From Peptoniphilaceae bacterium AMB_02 (GTDB lineage Bacteria > Bacillota > Clostridia > Tissierellales > Peptoniphilaceae): a stretch of DNA of 64,000 nucleotides. Position 1 is the first letter of the stretch. Each line of letters starts with the position of its first letter. This document shows positions 37,175-46,410 of this stretch, one piece after another. The notes below the pieces were generated by a model. The model did not search any database and was not told the DNA's origin. It saw nothing but the letters and a program-made list of their open reading frames with translations. The translations under genes and the position numbers were made by a program. Location of the stretch: positions 1,848,001-1,912,000 of the forward strand of contig CP143259.1 in the NCBI GenBank assembly GCA_036321625.1, in the 5' to 3' direction.

Positions 37175-38778
37175 GATAAAGTCTATATAATGGTGTAAAT
37201 TAGTTTTACAAAAAAATATGAACCATCCCCAACCTTTTGGTATAATAGTTTCACCACAAAACTAACCAGGAGGTAAAAGAGATGGTCTGGCTATATTTTA
37301 CACTAGATTCAGAAATAATTAAAGGTTTATTTTCAGCTTCAGCTAAAGAAAATGCTATTGCAAAACTCTTAGAATCAATTTTAAACCAAGTTTTAGAGGC
37401 TCAAGTTACTGAGGCAATCGGAGCTGAGCCTTATGAACGTACTGAAGAACGTACATGTTACAGGAACGGTTCTAGAGTTAGACAAATTAAAACTCGTGTA
37501 GGAACGTTAGAATTACTAGTACCAAGAGTTAGGGGTGGTGAGTTTTCTCCTGATTTATTCAATCGATATCAACGAAATGAACAAGCTTTTGTACTGGCTA
37601 TGATGGAGATGGTAATCCAGGGTGTCTCCACAAGAAAAGTAACAAAAATCACCGAAGAATTATGTGGAACATCATTTTCAAAATCAACAATATCAAACCT
37701 CTGTTCAAACTTGGATCCTTTAGTTGATGAGTTTCGAAACAGACCATTAGAGTCACAATATCCTTTTATCGTAGTTGATGCTATGTATTTAAAATCAAGA
37801 GATGCAGGAAAAGTTAGAAGCAAAGCTCTAATGATTGCAATAGGAGTTCGCTCTGACGGTATCCGTGAAATTCTTGGTTTTATGTGTGGTGATAGTGAGA
37901 CTGAACTAGGATGGAGAAACTTCTTTTCATCATTAAAGGATAGAGGATTATCAAATGTTGATATAGTTGTTAGTGATTCACATAAAGGCTTAAAATCTGC
38001 AATCCTTAAAGAGTTTCAAGGCAGCTCATGGCAGAGGTGTCAAACACATTTTAGTAGAAACATACTTGATGTATGTCCTACTAGACTACAGCCTGAGATA
38101 AAAAATCGATTAAGAGAGCTTTATGATGCGCCAACTACAGAAGTTGCCAGAACAGTATTAAATGATATCCTTGATGAATACTCAAATACTGCACCAAAGG
38201 CTATGGAATTACTAGATGCTGGTTTTGACGACATAACCCAAGTATTAAATATTCCAATAAAGTATCGAAAAAGATTAAGGACATCAAATATCATTGAACG
38301 TCTAAATCAAGAGATTCGTCGTAGAGAACGAGTAATACGAATATTCCCAAACGATGAATCCATGAACCGTTTAATTGGGGCAATATTAATTGATTTAGAT
38401 GAGAAATGGAGTAGCGGGAGAATATGGTTGGATATGCATGAATACCATGAATCCAAACAAGATCAAGCCGAGCTTCAACAAGTTGAACCTACAAAGGTAG
38501 TTGCATAAGTCTGAGTTTAAGCTAATGCACCGCCAGCCTTGCACCAAGAACTTAAAAAACGGTAAGTGTTAACCACCGAAGGCGATAAACTCACAACAAA
38601 ATGGTGTAATTATCCTTCGTTTTTTTAGTGTACCATTTTTTAAGTACTTGCCACAAGGCCAAGCCCTTCGGGTGGCTGATGTAATACCTCAGGCTCCAAA
38701 TCTACAACAAATCAAAAAAATGAAACTGCTAATCAAAAGGTAAGATAAAACAATTTACACACTAATTTGGACTTGACT
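37175..38778 (+). mobile_element. IS256-family element, copy A
   Basis: About 1604 bp bounded by imperfect inverted repeats: left GATAAAGTCTATATAATGG, right end (reverse complement) AGTCAAGTCCAAATTAG, both continuing to GTGTAAATTG-like sequence. Left flank is AATTTTCT; the six bases after its right end are AATTTT, consistent with a duplicated 8-base target later cut by copy B. It contains one transposase gene and a 270-base non-coding tail. Confidence 0.88.
37282..38508 (+). CDS. IS256-family transposase, copy A (intact)
   Basis: 408 residues of the Mutator/IS256 DDE type. The catalytic residues are in FIVVDAMYLKSRD (first Asp), IVVSDSHKGLKSA (second Asp) and NIIERLNQEIRRRERVIRIF (Glu), with the family motif CQTHFSRNILD between. 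AGGAGG lies eight bases before the ATG, and an extended -10 (TGGTATAAT) lies upstream within the element. Nearly identical to the copies at 38892 and 60723. Confidence 0.96.
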   Translation: MVWLYFTLDSEIIKGLFSASAKENAIAKLLESILNQVLEAQVTEAIGAEPYERTEERTCYRNGSRVRQIKTRVGTLELLVPRVRGGEFSPDLFNRYQRNEQAFVLAMMEMVIQGVSTRKVTKITEELCGTSFSKSTISNLCSNLDPLVDEFRNRPLESQYPFIVVDAMYLKSRDAGKVRSKALMIAIGVRSDGIREILGFMCGDSETELGWRNFFSSLKDRGLSNVDIVVSDSHKGLKSAILKEFQGSSWQRCQTHFSRNILDVCPTRLQPEIKNRLRELYDAPTTEVARTVLNDILDEYSNTAPKAMELLDAGFDDITQVLNIPIKYRKRLRTSNIIERLNQEIRRRERVIRIFPNDESMNRLIGAILIDLDEKWSSGRIWLDMHEYHESKQDQAELQQVEPTKVVA

Positions 38779-38784
38779 AATTTT

Positions 38785-40388
38785 GATAAAGTCTATATAA
38801 TGGTGTAAATTGGTTTTACAAAAAAATATGAACTATCCCCAACCTTTTGGTATAATAGTTTCACCACAAAACTAACCAGGAGGTAAAAGAGATGGCTCAA
38901 CTAAATTTTACACTAGATTCAGAAATAATTAAAGGTTTATTTTCAGCTTCAGCTAAAGAAAATGCTATTGCAAAACTCTTAGAATCAATTTTAAACCAAG
39001 TTTTAGAGGCTCAAGTTACTGAGGCAATAGGAGCTGAGCCTTATGAACGCACTGAAGAACGTACATGTTACAGGAACGGTTCTAGAGTTAGACAACTTAA
39101 AACTCGTGTAGGAACGTTAGAATTGCTAGTACCAAGAGTTAGGGGTGGTGAGTTTTCTCCTGATTTATTCAATCGATATCAACGAAATGAACAAGCTTTT
39201 GTACTGGCTATGATGGAGATGGTAATCCAGGGTGTCTCCACAAGAAAAGTAACAAAAATCACCGAAGAATTATGTGGAACATCATTTTCAAAATCAACAG
39301 TATCAAACCTCTGTTCAAACTTGGATCCTTTAGTTGATGAGTTTCGAAACAGACCATTAGAGTCACAATATCCTTTTATCGTAGTTGATGCTATGTATTT
39401 AAAATCAAGAGATGCAGGAAAAGTTAGAAGCAAAGCTCTAATGATTGCAATAGGAGTTCGCTCTGACGGTATCCGTGAAATTCTTGGTTTTATGTGTGGT
39501 GATAGTGAGACTGAACTAGGATGGAGAAACTTCTTTTCATCATTAAAGGATAGAGGATTATCAAATGTTGATATAGTTGTTAGTGATTCACATAAAGGCT
39601 TAAAATCGGCAATCCTTAAAGAGTTTCAAGGCAGCTCATGGCAGAGGTGTCAAACACATTTTAGTAGAAACATACTTGATGTATGTCCTACTAGAACTAC
39701 AGCCTGAGATAAAAAATCGATTAAGAGAGCTTTATGATGCGCCAACTACAGAAGTTGCCAGAACAGTATTAAATGATATCCTTGATGAATACTCAAATAC
39801 TGCACCAAAGGCTATGGAATTACTAGATGCTGGTTTTGACGACATAACCCAAGTATTAAATATTCCAATAAAGTATCGAAAAAGATTAAGGACATCAAAT
39901 ATCATTGAACGTCTAAATCAAGAGATTCGTCGTAGAGAACGAGTAATACGAATATTCCCAAACGATGAATCCATGAACCGTTTAATTGGAGCAATATTAA
40001 TTGATTTAGATGAGAAATGGAGTAGCGGGAGAATATGGTTGGATATGCATGAATACCATGAATCCAAGCAAGATCAAGCCGAGCTTCAACAAGTTGAACC
40101 TACAAAGGTAGTTGCATAAGTCTGAGTTTAAGCTAATGCACCGCCAGCCTTGCACCAAGAACTTAAAAAACGGTAAGTGTTAACCACCGAAGGCGATAAA
40201 CTCACAACAAAATGGTGTAATTATCCTTCGTTTTTTTAGTGTACCATTTTTTAAGTACTTGCCACAAGGCCAAGCCCTTCGGGTGGCTGATGTAATACCT
40301 CAGGCTCCAAATCTACAACAAATCAAAAAAAGAAACTGCTAATCAAAAGGTAAGATAAAACAATTTACACACTAATTTGGACTTGACT
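38785..40388 (+). mobile_element. IS256-family element, copy B, in tandem with copy A
   Basis: Same ends and orientation as copy A and separated from it by six bases (AATTTT). The right flank is TTCTAAAC, which does not repeat the left flank, so no clean 8-base duplication surrounds copy B alone. Its transposase gene is frameshifted. Its right end supplies the stop codon of the neighbouring small membrane-protein gene. Confidence 0.85.
38892..40119 (+). pseudogene. IS256-family transposase, copy B (frameshifted)
   Basis: Matches copy A until about 39693, where the sequence reads ACTAGAACTACAG in place of ACTAGACTACAG. The one-base insertion ends the first frame after 271 residues, and the rest (with the catalytic Glu) continues in another frame from 39676. 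The N-terminus also differs (MAQLNFTLD instead of MVWLYFTLD). It could still move if copy A or C supplies transposase. Confidence 0.93.
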
Positions 40389-40641
40389 TTCTAAACTTTA
40401 TTATATTTCCTATCTTTCTAATTGGTATCTTATAATTACTGAACAACTCTATTTCAGTTATCCAGTCATATAAACCCAACTCTATCAATAATCCAGTTAT
40501 GCCTAAAAAAACAAAAATCCCAAAATATGGTGCTATTCTATGTGATAAAATTCCTCCAAGAGTTTTATAATAGTTTAGGAAAATAAACATCCCAATAACA
40601 CCAAACACAACATAAAAAACAGAAAGTATCTTCTTTATCAT
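40372..40641 (-). CDS. Small membrane protein, 3' end replaced by IS256 copy B
   Basis: An 89-residue protein with two or three hydrophobic segments (IKKILSVFYVVFGVIGMFIF and YFGIFVFLGITGLLIELGLY) and a basic C-terminus. The last residues, SSPN and the stop, are encoded by the right end of the IS element, so the original C-terminus has been lost. GAGGAG precedes the ATG by about ten bases. Not recognised as a known family. A 73-residue gene lay upstream before ISL3 inserted between them. Confidence 0.6.
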   Translation of the reverse strand: MIKKILSVFYVVFGVIGMFIFLNYYKTLGGILSHRIAPYFGIFVFLGITGLLIELGLYDWITEIELFSNYKIPIRKIGNIIKFRKSSPN

Positions 40642-40688
40642 TTTTTCTTTTTCTCCTCAGCTTTGTAGCTTTAATCCCAATTTATTTG

Positions 40689-42191
40689 GGTTCTTTGTCA
40701 AATAGTGTTGGTATATAAATTAATCACAAACTATTAATGTCAGGCAGCGTTAGCTGCCTGACGTTTTTTTACACTTACAGTGTCTTTTGGTACTATCATT
40801 TTCTTGCAAATTAATATTCGATTCCTAAAATGATAGTACGACCTGTATCCGAAAGCAACTCTTTTTAAACACTTAATAAAATTATTAATACCTTCTAAAC
40901 ATCCATTTGTAACATTCACTTCTAAGCAATTTTTTACGTACTCAAAGTCCTTTAAAAGCGTGTTAATACTAGTTTTCATAGCATCTGATACCTCATCTGA
41001 ATAATATTCTAAATGTGCCTTTAAGGAGGCAATATCTCCGTTTTCTACATCCTTTAAAAGAATCTGATAACAATCATAAGTATTTAGAAGTGTTTTGTTG
41101 ACACTAATACTATCCATAACTACATCTCTAGCACTTTTCCATCTTTCAAAATGTATCCACTTTCTAAAACGTGTAGAATTAAGCTTTAAATAAGGCTTTT
41201 GTATCAGCTTCCAATACCTTTTTAACCTTTTGTATTCCATAGAATACTTAGAAAAACTATTCATAACTTCTATTCTTGTTTTGTTCAATGCTCTAGATAA
41301 GTGGTTAACTATATGGAACTTATCAAATACTATCTTAGCATTAGGGAAAAGATCAGAAATTAGACTAATGTATGGCTGATACATGTCTATACATATACTT
41401 TTAACTGATTCTCTAGCACATTCACTAAACCTAGAAAAATAGCGTTTAAGATAGTGTAATTGCCTGTTTTCAACAATATCGATAATATCATGAGTAATAG
41501 CATCACAGAAAATAAAGCTCATAGATCCTTTAGCGGTTTTTGTGGATTTAAACTCATCAAAACATAAATGTTCTGGTAAAAACTGATAATTAGGCTTAAA
41601 CTGTTCAAAAGCTTGATCTACACATTTAGACACCGTAGAATGAGAAACATAATGTAAATTAGCAATATCTTTTTCACTTACTTTCATGGTCAAATTAGTT
41701 GTAATATGAGCTTTTACTCTATTAGAAATAAAACAATTCTTTTTAACAATATCAGTTTCAGCTATAAAAGTAGAATTACATTCCTTACATAAAAATCTCT
41801 GCTTTTTAAGTCTCAGGAAAGTAGGTTCGCCATTAAAAGGAAGAAGTTTAATATCAGAAGACTTAGTGCCGTGTTTAATAATGCTTGGGCTATGCACGTT
41901 ACCACAAACGGGACAAACAGAAGCATTATAGGTAAGCCGGCCAAAAATCAAATTGTAAGAGATATTCTTCTTTTTAATCTTCTCGACATTTTCAAAAATC
42001 TCAATATTTTCATCTTTTAAATCTAATAAATTTAAGATATAATTACTAATAGACATAGTGGCCTCCTTATTTTTTTGTTGTAGTGATTAAATTATAAAGG
42101 AAATTGGTCACTATGTCTTTATTTTTTAAAAAGAAAATAGTGCCAGCAAAGAAACTAATATTTCTTCACCAACACTATAAATTATAGAGCC
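40689..42191 (-). mobile_element. ISL3-family insertion sequence, intact
   Basis: About 1503 bp with inverted repeats GGTTCTTTGTCAAATAGTG and (reverse complement of the right end) GGCTCTATAATTTATAGTG, both continuing TTGGT. The target duplication TTTATTTG occurs at 40681-40688 and 42192-42199, a perfect 8-base repeat typical of ISL3. One transposase gene fills it. Confidence 0.92.
40740..42056 (-). CDS. ISL3-family transposase
   Basis: 438 residues with an N-terminal zinc-finger region (CPVCGN ... CKECNS), a helix-turn-helix (SEKDIANLHYVSHSTVSK), and DDE-type residues in LCFDEFKS, SICIDMYQPY and NGCLEGINNF. Intact, so the element may be active. A hydrophobic-basic tail ends VSVKKRQAANAA. Confidence 0.95.
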   Translation of the reverse strand: MSISNYILNLLDLKDENIEIFENVEKIKKKNISYNLIFGRLTYNASVCPVCGNVHSPSIIKHGTKSSDIKLLPFNGEPTFLRLKKQRFLCKECNSTFIAETDIVKKNCFISNRVKAHITTNLTMKVSEKDIANLHYVSHSTVSKCVDQAFEQFKPNYQFLPEHLCFDEFKSTKTAKGSMSFIFCDAITHDIIDIVENRQLHYLKRYFSRFSECARESVKSICIDMYQPYISLISDLFPNAKIVFDKFHIVNHLSRALNKTRIEVMNSFSKYSMEYKRLKRYWKLIQKPYLKLNSTRFRKWIHFERWKSARDVVMDSISVNKTLLNTYDCYQILLKDVENGDIASLKAHLEYYSDEVSDAMKTSINTLLKDFEYVKNCLEVNVTNGCLEGINNFIKCLKRVAFGYRSYYHFRNRILICKKMIVPKDTVSVKKRQAANAA

Positions 42192-42203
42192 TTTATTTGT
42201 GTA

Positions 42204-42425
42204 TTACCATTTGGAAGCATTCAGAGCACAAAAGAACTGAGCTTTGTTGTCGAAATAATCTATATTTATATCTTTACAGTAATCAGATAAAAGTACTTTC
42301 TCATTATAATCTATACCTATTTCAACACCTTCAACTTTTTTTAATAATTCTTGCTTTCCTATTGGAAATGATATAAAAGATTGTTCAAGCGCTTTTATAA
42401 TATTATGATTCTTTGCTCTATACAT
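42204..42425 (-). CDS. Hypothetical small protein
   Basis: 73 residues (begins MYRAKNHNIIKALEQSF), soluble and without a recognised domain. The stop codon lies five bases inside the edge of the ISL3 target site, so the insertion followed the gene without breaking it. The next gene in the same direction before the insertion would have been the small membrane protein at 40641. The ribosome site is weak (GAGGGATC), so moderate doubt remains that it is expressed. Confidence 0.5.
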   Translation of the reverse strand: MYRAKNHNIIKALEQSFISFPIGKQELLKKVEGVEIGIDYNEKVLLSDYCKDINIDYFDNKAQFFCALNASKW

Positions 42426-42562
42426 TTAGATCCCTCATTTCTTTTAATCTCACTTTTAATATGATTTGATTCATTAAGCATATACTTTTTTATTAATATT
42501 TAGTGGCGCTATAAAATTTTAAAACTATTAATAATTTTTGTTCTTAATAAATATTTACAGAT

Positions 42563-43288
42563 TTAGTAATAATTTTTATCAGTCAATGCTACAGCTCTAA
42601 CTGGAGAGCCAGTGCCATTTCTAATTTTTAAAGGTAACCCAAAATACAAAAATCTACTGCCTTGTAATTCATTTAAATTACATAGGTTTAAAGTGAAAGT
42701 TATATTATATTTAGCAAATACTAGATACGCAGATTCTTCTGTGTTGTTAGGAAAGACATCGATAGATGGGCTATCTATTCCAATATTAACTATTCCATTT
42801 GCTGCTAAGTACTCTGCACACTCATATGACAATCCAGTATGCTTTGCTTTTAAACCGCTATAACCATACACTGGATATGTCCTATTATAGTGACCAGTAT
42901 ATAATAATAAAATATCACCTTTGATTAATTCCAGTCTATGATTAAGCAAACTATTCTTAACATCTTCCACTTCTATTAAGTTAGGGTGCCTTTTATGAGA
43001 AACATTTATACACATACCACTTCCATAAAAATTCTTAAGGCTCATATTGTCTATTGATTGTCCTTTAGAATCAAAAGCTGAAGGTGCAATTGAATGAGTT
43101 GCTACTCTTTCTGATATTAGTAAATTTCTAGCTGAAAATCCAAGTGTTGTCGATCCAGTTACTTTCATATTTTGTTTATGCGTTTGGTTTATCATAATAA
43201 ACGTTTTTTGACTTCCAATATCACTTGGCATTTCTTGATAAATTTCTTGCGTAAGATCGATAAGTTTGTATTTCTTATTAAATTTCAT
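42563..43288 (-). CDS. Cyclase/kynurenine-formamidase-fold protein lacking metal ligands
   Basis: 241 residues with the overall layout of the cyclase family (LIDLTQEIYQEMPSDIG at the start, GDILLLYTGHYNR in the middle, NIGIDSPSIDVFPN later). Family members carry a metal-binding HxGTHxDxPxH loop. Here the aligned segment is ERVATHSIAPSAF: only one His survives, while the first His, the Asp and the last His are Arg, Ile and Ala. Hydrolase activity of the usual kind is therefore unlikely. Last gene of the run that begins at ubiX; the preceding gene is dctM, 71 bases upstream. A changed reaction or binding role is possible. Confidence 0.75.
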   Translation of the reverse strand: MKFNKKYKLIDLTQEIYQEMPSDIGSQKTFIMINQTHKQNMKVTGSTTLGFSARNLLISERVATHSIAPSAFDSKGQSIDNMSLKNFYGSGMCINVSHKRHPNLIEVEDVKNSLLNHRLELIKGDILLLYTGHYNRTYPVYGYSGLKAKHTGLSYECAEYLAANGIVNIGIDSPSIDVFPNNTEESAYLVFAKYNITFTLNLCNLNELQGSRFLYFGLPLKIRNGTGSPVRAVALTDKNYY

Positions 43289-43359
43289 TTCACACCTTGC
43301 ATTTCATTATTTCAATATTAATGGTAAGTTACTTTATTACAATAATAATACTTCACTTA

Positions 43360-44637
43360 CTATTTGAAAATTAACCTTGGTAAATATAAGGTAATACTAG
43401 GGATATACGTAATAATGATTAAAGCTAATATACTCAAAATTACCCATATCCAGACTGTTTTCATTAAATCTCCCATTGGGATTTTAGTAATTCCAGAAGC
43501 AATAAATAAATTTAGCCCAAAAGGAGGGGTAAACATACCTATAGCACCATTTACAACCATTACCACTCCAAGATGTACTGGATCTATATTAAACTGTATC
43601 GCAATTGGTAAGAAAAGTGGTGCCATTATTGTAATTATTGATGCCGGATCTAGGAACATTCCTGCTATAAGCATTATTACATTCATAAGCAATAAGACCA
43701 TATACTTATTATTTGCGAACACCATTATGCCTTTTGCTAAATTTGTTGGTACCTGGTATCTAGTTAAAACCCAAGCAAATATACTCGCCCCTGCTAATAA
43801 AATCATATTTTGTGCTGTAGAGATTGCAGATTCATAGCTTACATTAAATAGCTCTTTAAAACTGAGTTCTCTATATATAATACAGCTAACAAAAATCGAA
43901 TAGATCCCTGCTATTCCAGCCGATTCCGTAGGGGTAACAAAACCTCCATAAATGCCTCCAATTATTATAATAGGTATCCCGAGGACCCATATTGCTTCTA
44001 TTAGCGAATTCCAAATCTCTTTAAAACTTGACCTTTCCTTCAATGGAACTTTATTTAATTTAGCATAGATATAACACCAAATCATAAATATTCCTCCATA
44101 TATTACACCTGGTAGAAACCCCCCCATAAATACTTGTCCAATTGAAACTCCAGTAACTGATCCATAAACTATCATACCAATAGATGGTGGTATGATAACC
44201 GCAACAGATGAAGCTGCCATAATTAAGCCAATAGTAAATCCTTTTCCATAACCAGACTCAACCATTATTGGCATCATTATTGAACATACTGCAACTACTG
44301 TGGCTGGAGCAGAACCACTTACAGCTCCTAAAAACATACATGTAATAACTACTGTAAATGCTAACCCTCCTCTAACATGACCAACTACAGCATTTACAAA
44401 TTTTAACAACCTAGGAGCTAAACCACCTTGATTCATTACATTTGCAGCGAATATAAAAAACGGTACTGCCATTAAAGAAAACTTGTCAACTCCCGAAAAC
44501 ATTCTCTGAACAAGAATTATCGGATCCAAACTAGTAAACCCAGCTATAATAACAGAAGATGATAAAGCTAAAGTCATAAAAATCGGTAGCCCAATTACTA
44601 AAAAAGCTATGAACAAAATAAATAGTAATATTATCAT
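43360..44637 (-). CDS. dctM: TRAP transporter large permease subunit
   Basis: 425 residues, about 12 membrane helices, with family segments ALSSSVIIAGFTSLDPIILVQ, FLGAVSGSAPATVVAVCSIM and NLFIASGITKIPMGDLMKTV. The large subunit moves the substrate using the sodium gradient. It overlaps dctQ by four bases. TRAP systems import organic acids; here the likely cargo is a carboxylated substrate of the microcompartment pathway (inference). Confidence 0.95.
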   Translation of the reverse strand: MIILLFILFIAFLVIGLPIFMTLALSSSVIIAGFTSLDPIILVQRMFSGVDKFSLMAVPFFIFAANVMNQGGLAPRLLKFVNAVVGHVRGGLAFTVVITCMFLGAVSGSAPATVVAVCSIMMPIMVESGYGKGFTIGLIMAASSVAVIIPPSIGMIVYGSVTGVSIGQVFMGGFLPGVIYGGIFMIWCYIYAKLNKVPLKERSSFKEIWNSLIEAIWVLGIPIIIIGGIYGGFVTPTESAGIAGIYSIFVSCIIYRELSFKELFNVSYESAISTAQNMILLAGASIFAWVLTRYQVPTNLAKGIMVFANNKYMVLLLMNVIMLIAGMFLDPASIITIMAPLFLPIAIQFNIDPVHLGVVMVVNGAIGMFTPPFGLNLFIASGITKIPMGDLMKTVWIWVILSILALIIITYIPSITLYLPRLIFK

Positions 44638-45134
44638 AATGTTTTATACTCCTCTTCTGTCAAGTGATTATTATCTTTATTGGTAATAATATAAAACGTT
44701 TTGCGAACTGAGTACAATAAATACATAAACATACTAATTGGAAGACATAAATATATAATGTACATTGGAAGATTACCCATTGTTGCTGATACTTGCCCTG
44801 ATTTTCTTGTTGCTACTACATATATTATCGAATAGTATAGGAAAATTGATGAAAATAATATTCCTATACAGTTTTGAAGTATTAACAAGTATTTTAAGTA
44901 CTTCTTATTGATGGTATGATTAATAATATCCACCGATATATGAGAGCCATTCTCCACACAAAATGCAATTCCTATAAAAATAATCCAAACTATGAGATAC
45001 CTCAAGGTTTCCTCTACCCAGAAAATTCCAGATTTAAAAAAATATCTAAGAATAACATTAACGAATAGAAGTGTGCAAGTAAATAACATACAACTCCCTA
45101 GAAATATTTTACCTACTCGTTCTACTATCTTCAT
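44634..45134 (-). CDS. dctQ: TRAP transporter small permease subunit
   Basis: 166 residues with four membrane helices and the DctQ features VEETLRYLIVWIIFIGIAFC and VENGSHISVDII. Partner of DctM. Follows dctP by 64 bases, within which a short hairpin lies (TTAAGTTTTTACTAACACAC on one side pairs with GTGTGTTAGTAAAAACTTAA on the other). Confidence 0.93.
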   Translation of the reverse strand: MKIVERVGKIFLGSCMLFTCTLLFVNVILRYFFKSGIFWVEETLRYLIVWIIFIGIAFCVENGSHISVDIINHTINKKYLKYLLILQNCIGILFSSIFLYYSIIYVVATRKSGQVSATMGNLPMYIIYLCLPISMFMYLLYSVRKTFYIITNKDNNHLTEEEYKTL

Positions 45135-45145
45135 TTTTTCACCTC

Positions 45146-45193
45146 TTTTAAAGAGTAGTGTGTTAGTAAAAACTTAAGTTTTACTAACACACT
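45146..45193 (-). terminator. Hairpin between dctP and dctQ
   Basis: GTGTGTTAGTAAAAACTTAA pairs with TTAAGTTTTTACTAACACAC, a long near-perfect stem just after the dctP stop codon. It may partly terminate or protect the dctP transcript, giving excess binding protein. Confidence 0.65.
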
Positions 45194-45198
45194 TCATT

Positions 45199-46245
45199 TT
45201 ATTTAGTTGCATCCACAACTTTATCTAATAGCTCGCCTCCTACTATATCTCGAGCAACTTCATATACAGACTTTACTGCTTCTCTCATTTTTTCTCTTTC
45301 ATCATTATCTAAGTAAATAACTTTCGTACCAGACTTTTCAATCTCTTCTAAGTACTCTTTCTCAATATTCTGAATAGCTACTCTCTCAAGGTCTGTAACA
45401 TTTTTAGCAACCTTATCTACTAGTTTTTGGAGATCTTCAGGCAGATTCTTGTAAAAATCATTACTCATTAATAGTAACTGTGCCAGATATGCATGTTCAG
45501 AATATAAAAGATAATCTTGTACTTCATAGAGTTTTAATGTGGCAACTGTAGCTAAAGGATTTTCTTGACCATCAACTGTTTTTTGTTGAAGAGCATTATA
45601 AAGTTCAGTATAATCTATTGGAAGGGGGTTAGATCCTAGGCTTTTAAATTGTTCCATAATAATAGGACTTTCCATCGTTCTCATCTTTAACCCCTTAAAG
45701 TCAGCCAAGTTTTTTATTTCCTTACTTGATGTAAAGTGTTTAAAACCATCTTCACAAATAGATAAACCACGAATTCCTGTAGGCTCTAACGTATCTAATA
45801 ACTCTCTCCCAACATCACCGTCAAAAATTTTATATGCTGTCTCTCTATCAGGGAATAGGAATGGAAGATCCAAAATTTGTAGAGATGGTGCGAAACCTGT
45901 AATCCTTGCTGAGGGTATGATTGACATTTGTTGTGTACCCATTTGCATTCCTTCATACATATCAATATTAGAGCCTAATTGCCCGGCAGCGAATATTTCA
46001 ACAGTAATCCTACCATTGCTTTCTTCTTCTATTTGCTTCTTAAATTCATCTGCAATATTAGCTTGCGGCGTATCAGGATTGAATGGGTGTCCGAAAATAA
46101 TATTATATTTTTTGTCTGTATCCTCAACATTTTTCTCATTATTATCTTGTGCTTCATTTTGTTTTAAATCAGTTTTCTCAGCACACGCTGAGAGACCGAA
46201 TATAGTAACCACTATAAAAGCTATCAATATTAAAAATTTTTTCAT
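45199..46245 (-). CDS. dctP: TRAP transporter substrate-binding lipoprotein
   Basis: 348 residues. Lipoprotein signal ending LSAC (Cys 21), a short acidic/Asn-rich linker, then a DctP domain with IIFGHPFNPDTPQANIADEF, GITG-like ARITGFAPSLQILDLPFLFP, LKMRTMESPI and DGQENPLAT. The Arg in the MRT segment normally contacts the carboxylate of the ligand. First TRAP gene, 165 bases after the amidase gene; nothing notable is seen in that gap. Confidence 0.94.
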   Translation of the reverse strand: MKKFLILIAFIVVTIFGLSACAEKTDLKQNEAQDNNEKNVEDTDKKYNIIFGHPFNPDTPQANIADEFKKQIEEESNGRITVEIFAAGQLGSNIDMYEGMQMGTQQMSIIPSARITGFAPSLQILDLPFLFPDRETAYKIFDGDVGRELLDTLEPTGIRGLSICEDGFKHFTSSKEIKNLADFKGLKMRTMESPIIMEQFKSLGSNPLPIDYTELYNALQQKTVDGQENPLATVATLKLYEVQDYLLYSEHAYLAQLLLMSNDFYKNLPEDLQKLVDKVAKNVTDLERVAIQNIEKEYLEEIEKSGTKVIYLDNDEREKMREAVKSVYEVARDIVGGELLDKVVDATK

Positions 46246-46410
46246 CTAAGTACCTCCTATATAATTGAATTCTTTATTTAATTTTTACTTATACCATGTA
46301 ATCTAGCAGTAATTTTTTCCATATAATTCACTTTCATCAGCGAAATCGTTATCTTTAATTACATTCTTTATAAATTTCTATAGTGATTATAAAACAAATT
46401 GATTATCCTG

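Noticed and set aside
37569-37823. 84-residue minus-strand frames inside the three IS256 transposases (also 39179-39433 and 61010-61264)
   Set aside because: Antisense shadows repeated only because the IS copies are nearly identical; no ribosome site.
40681-42199. ISL3 insertion as a gene disruption
   Set aside because: The stop codon of the 73-residue gene lies before the target site and the next gene has its own ribosome site, so no reading frame is broken.
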